The notes beneath the pieces were generated by a model. It was not told where the DNA came from. It made no database searches and saw only the letters and a program-made list of their open reading frames with translations. From assembly GCA_024343425.1 (NCBI GenBank), contig BRLC01000024.1, positions 1 to 49,509 on the forward strand: a DNA stretch of 49,509 nt, written 5' to 3'. This DNA comes from Rhizobiaceae bacterium MnEN-MB40S (lineage in GTDB: Bacteria > Pseudomonadota > Alphaproteobacteria > Rhizobiales > Rhizobiaceae). This document shows positions 48,815 to 49,509 of the stretch, one piece after another (the first letter of the stretch is position 1; the number at the start of each line of letters is the position of its first letter). The translations under genes and the position numbers were made by a program.

Positions 48815-49509
48815 GTGACGATCACGACAGACGAGGACACAGGCAAACAGGGCTTCAGCCTTCTCGTCGTATTGCTGACCATACTTGCGATCGCGGCGAT
48901 CCTGACGCCGATTGCACTGGGCGCCAAGACGAGGGCAATACATACCGCCTCGCTGCTGCGGTCCGATCAGCTGAACTTCCTGTCCGACGGCGTCGCCACG
49001 ATTCTGGCTTCGCAGCTCGTTGCCGGTTCCGGCAATGCCGACATCGCGATGAATTCCACCCGGTACCGGTGCAGGACGGACGGCGTGACAATCGACTACG
49101 CACTTCAACGACATGACGGGCTGATCAATCTGAATCTGTCCTCAAAGGAACTTCTGGCCACGGGCTTCCAATCACTCGGATTCGGACCGGAAACAGCACA
49201 GGATATCGCCGAAACCGTCATCGCCTTCCGTACCTCCGATCAAGATCGGGGCCCGACAACGAGTCTCGGGGTCCGCGGGGGGCTCAAAAAAGCGCCGATT
49301 GAGAGTATTGCCGAACTCTTTGATATCCGGCAGCTTGGCCCTATCGAACTGCAAACCTTGACGAGAACATTCACCGTCAATTCCACCTCGCCCTGGATCG
49401 CTGTTGATCAGGCGCCCGCGCAGTTGCGGAACCAAATCCTGGACGCCGGAGGCTTCAATTCCCTTCCAGGTCCAAACGTTTCCGATCATTCAGGCGCCAT
49501 TTCGGTATC
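48815..49509 (+). CDS. gspK: Type II secretion minor pseudopilin, GspK-like (3' end outside window)
   Basis: The frame from the GTG at 48815 is open to the window edge, so the C-terminus is missing. AGGA lies six bases upstream. The N-terminus KQGFSLLVVLLTILAIAAIL is a prepilin-type signal, with cleavage expected between G and F by the prepilin peptidase. Position 5 after the cleavage site is valine, not the usual glutamate, which is characteristic of GspK. The body contains the GspK-like segment HDGLINLNLSSKELL and the helical region SLGFGPETAQDIAETVIAF. GspK caps the pseudopilus tip with GspI and GspJ. Confidence 0.8.
   Translation, partial: MTITTDEDTGKQGFSLLVVLLTILAIAAILTPIALGAKTRAIHTASLLRSDQLNFLSDGVATILASQLVAGSGNADIAMNSTRYRCRTDGVTIDYALQRHDGLINLNLSSKELLATGFQSLGFGPETAQDIAETVIAFRTSDQDRGPTTSLGVRGGLKKAPIESIAELFDIRQLGPIELQTLTRTFTVNSTSPWIAVDQAPAQLRNQILDAGGFNSLPGPNVSDHSGAISV

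Overview
The window is GC-rich bacterial chromosome with tightly packed genes, many ATGA or TTGA stop/start overlaps and alphaproteobacterial gene content. BMP-type and dipeptide-type ABC transporters, a FAH-family sugar-acid dehydratase beside an alpha-ketoglutarate semialdehyde dehydrogenase, an Xre/RES toxin pair and a small DnaB-like ATPase all point to the Hyphomicrobiales (Rhizobiales). The species cannot be named from this sequence. No phage, IS element or CRISPR array was found.

Layout, left: 1-5.2 kb holds the start of an ABC drug/antibiotic-type exporter ATPase diverging from a MarR regulator, an agmatinase-family ureohydrolase coupled to an 8-oxoguanine-deaminase-like amidohydrolase, two tandem paralogous small membrane proteins, and a secreted DUF302 protein. 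From 15.2 down to 5.3 kb runs one ten-gene minus-strand operon: GntR/HutC regulator, BMP-type binding protein, double ATPase, two permeases, isochorismatase-fold hydrolase, PfkB kinase, nucleoside phosphorylase, SIS-domain protein and aldehyde dehydrogenase. It looks like a self-contained uptake and breakdown route for a nucleoside-like compound.

Middle: 15.4-23.5 kb has a PuuP-like amine/amino-acid permease, an Xre/RES toxin-antitoxin pair coupled to a lipoprotein metallopeptidase, a periplasmic sulfatase, a DUF2189 membrane protein, a DnaB-core-like ATPase and a GFA protein. At 23.6-28.2 kb a small kinase and an amidase-signature enzyme precede the most unusual genes here: two tandem free-standing carrier-protein/thioesterase didomain proteins. 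Both have cysteine where the thioesterase nucleophile serine is expected, an enlarged lid, and no NRPS assembly line nearby.

Right: 28.2-32.4 kb has a choline-kinase-like phosphotransferase and a dimethylglycine-dehydrogenase-like flavoenzyme, diverging from a DeoR regulator. A six-gene minus-strand operon (38.8 to 32.4 kb) encodes a YnjB-type ABC importer, an O-acetylhomoserine sulfhydrylase-like PLP enzyme and an alpha/beta hydrolase. Next comes a dipeptide-type binding protein with two permeases but no ATPases, then an aldehyde dehydrogenase plus FAH-family dehydratase fitting the end of oxidative pentose breakdown, a tRNA-Pro(CGG), and the start of a type II secretion cluster (L, M, C/N-like, K) that runs off the window.
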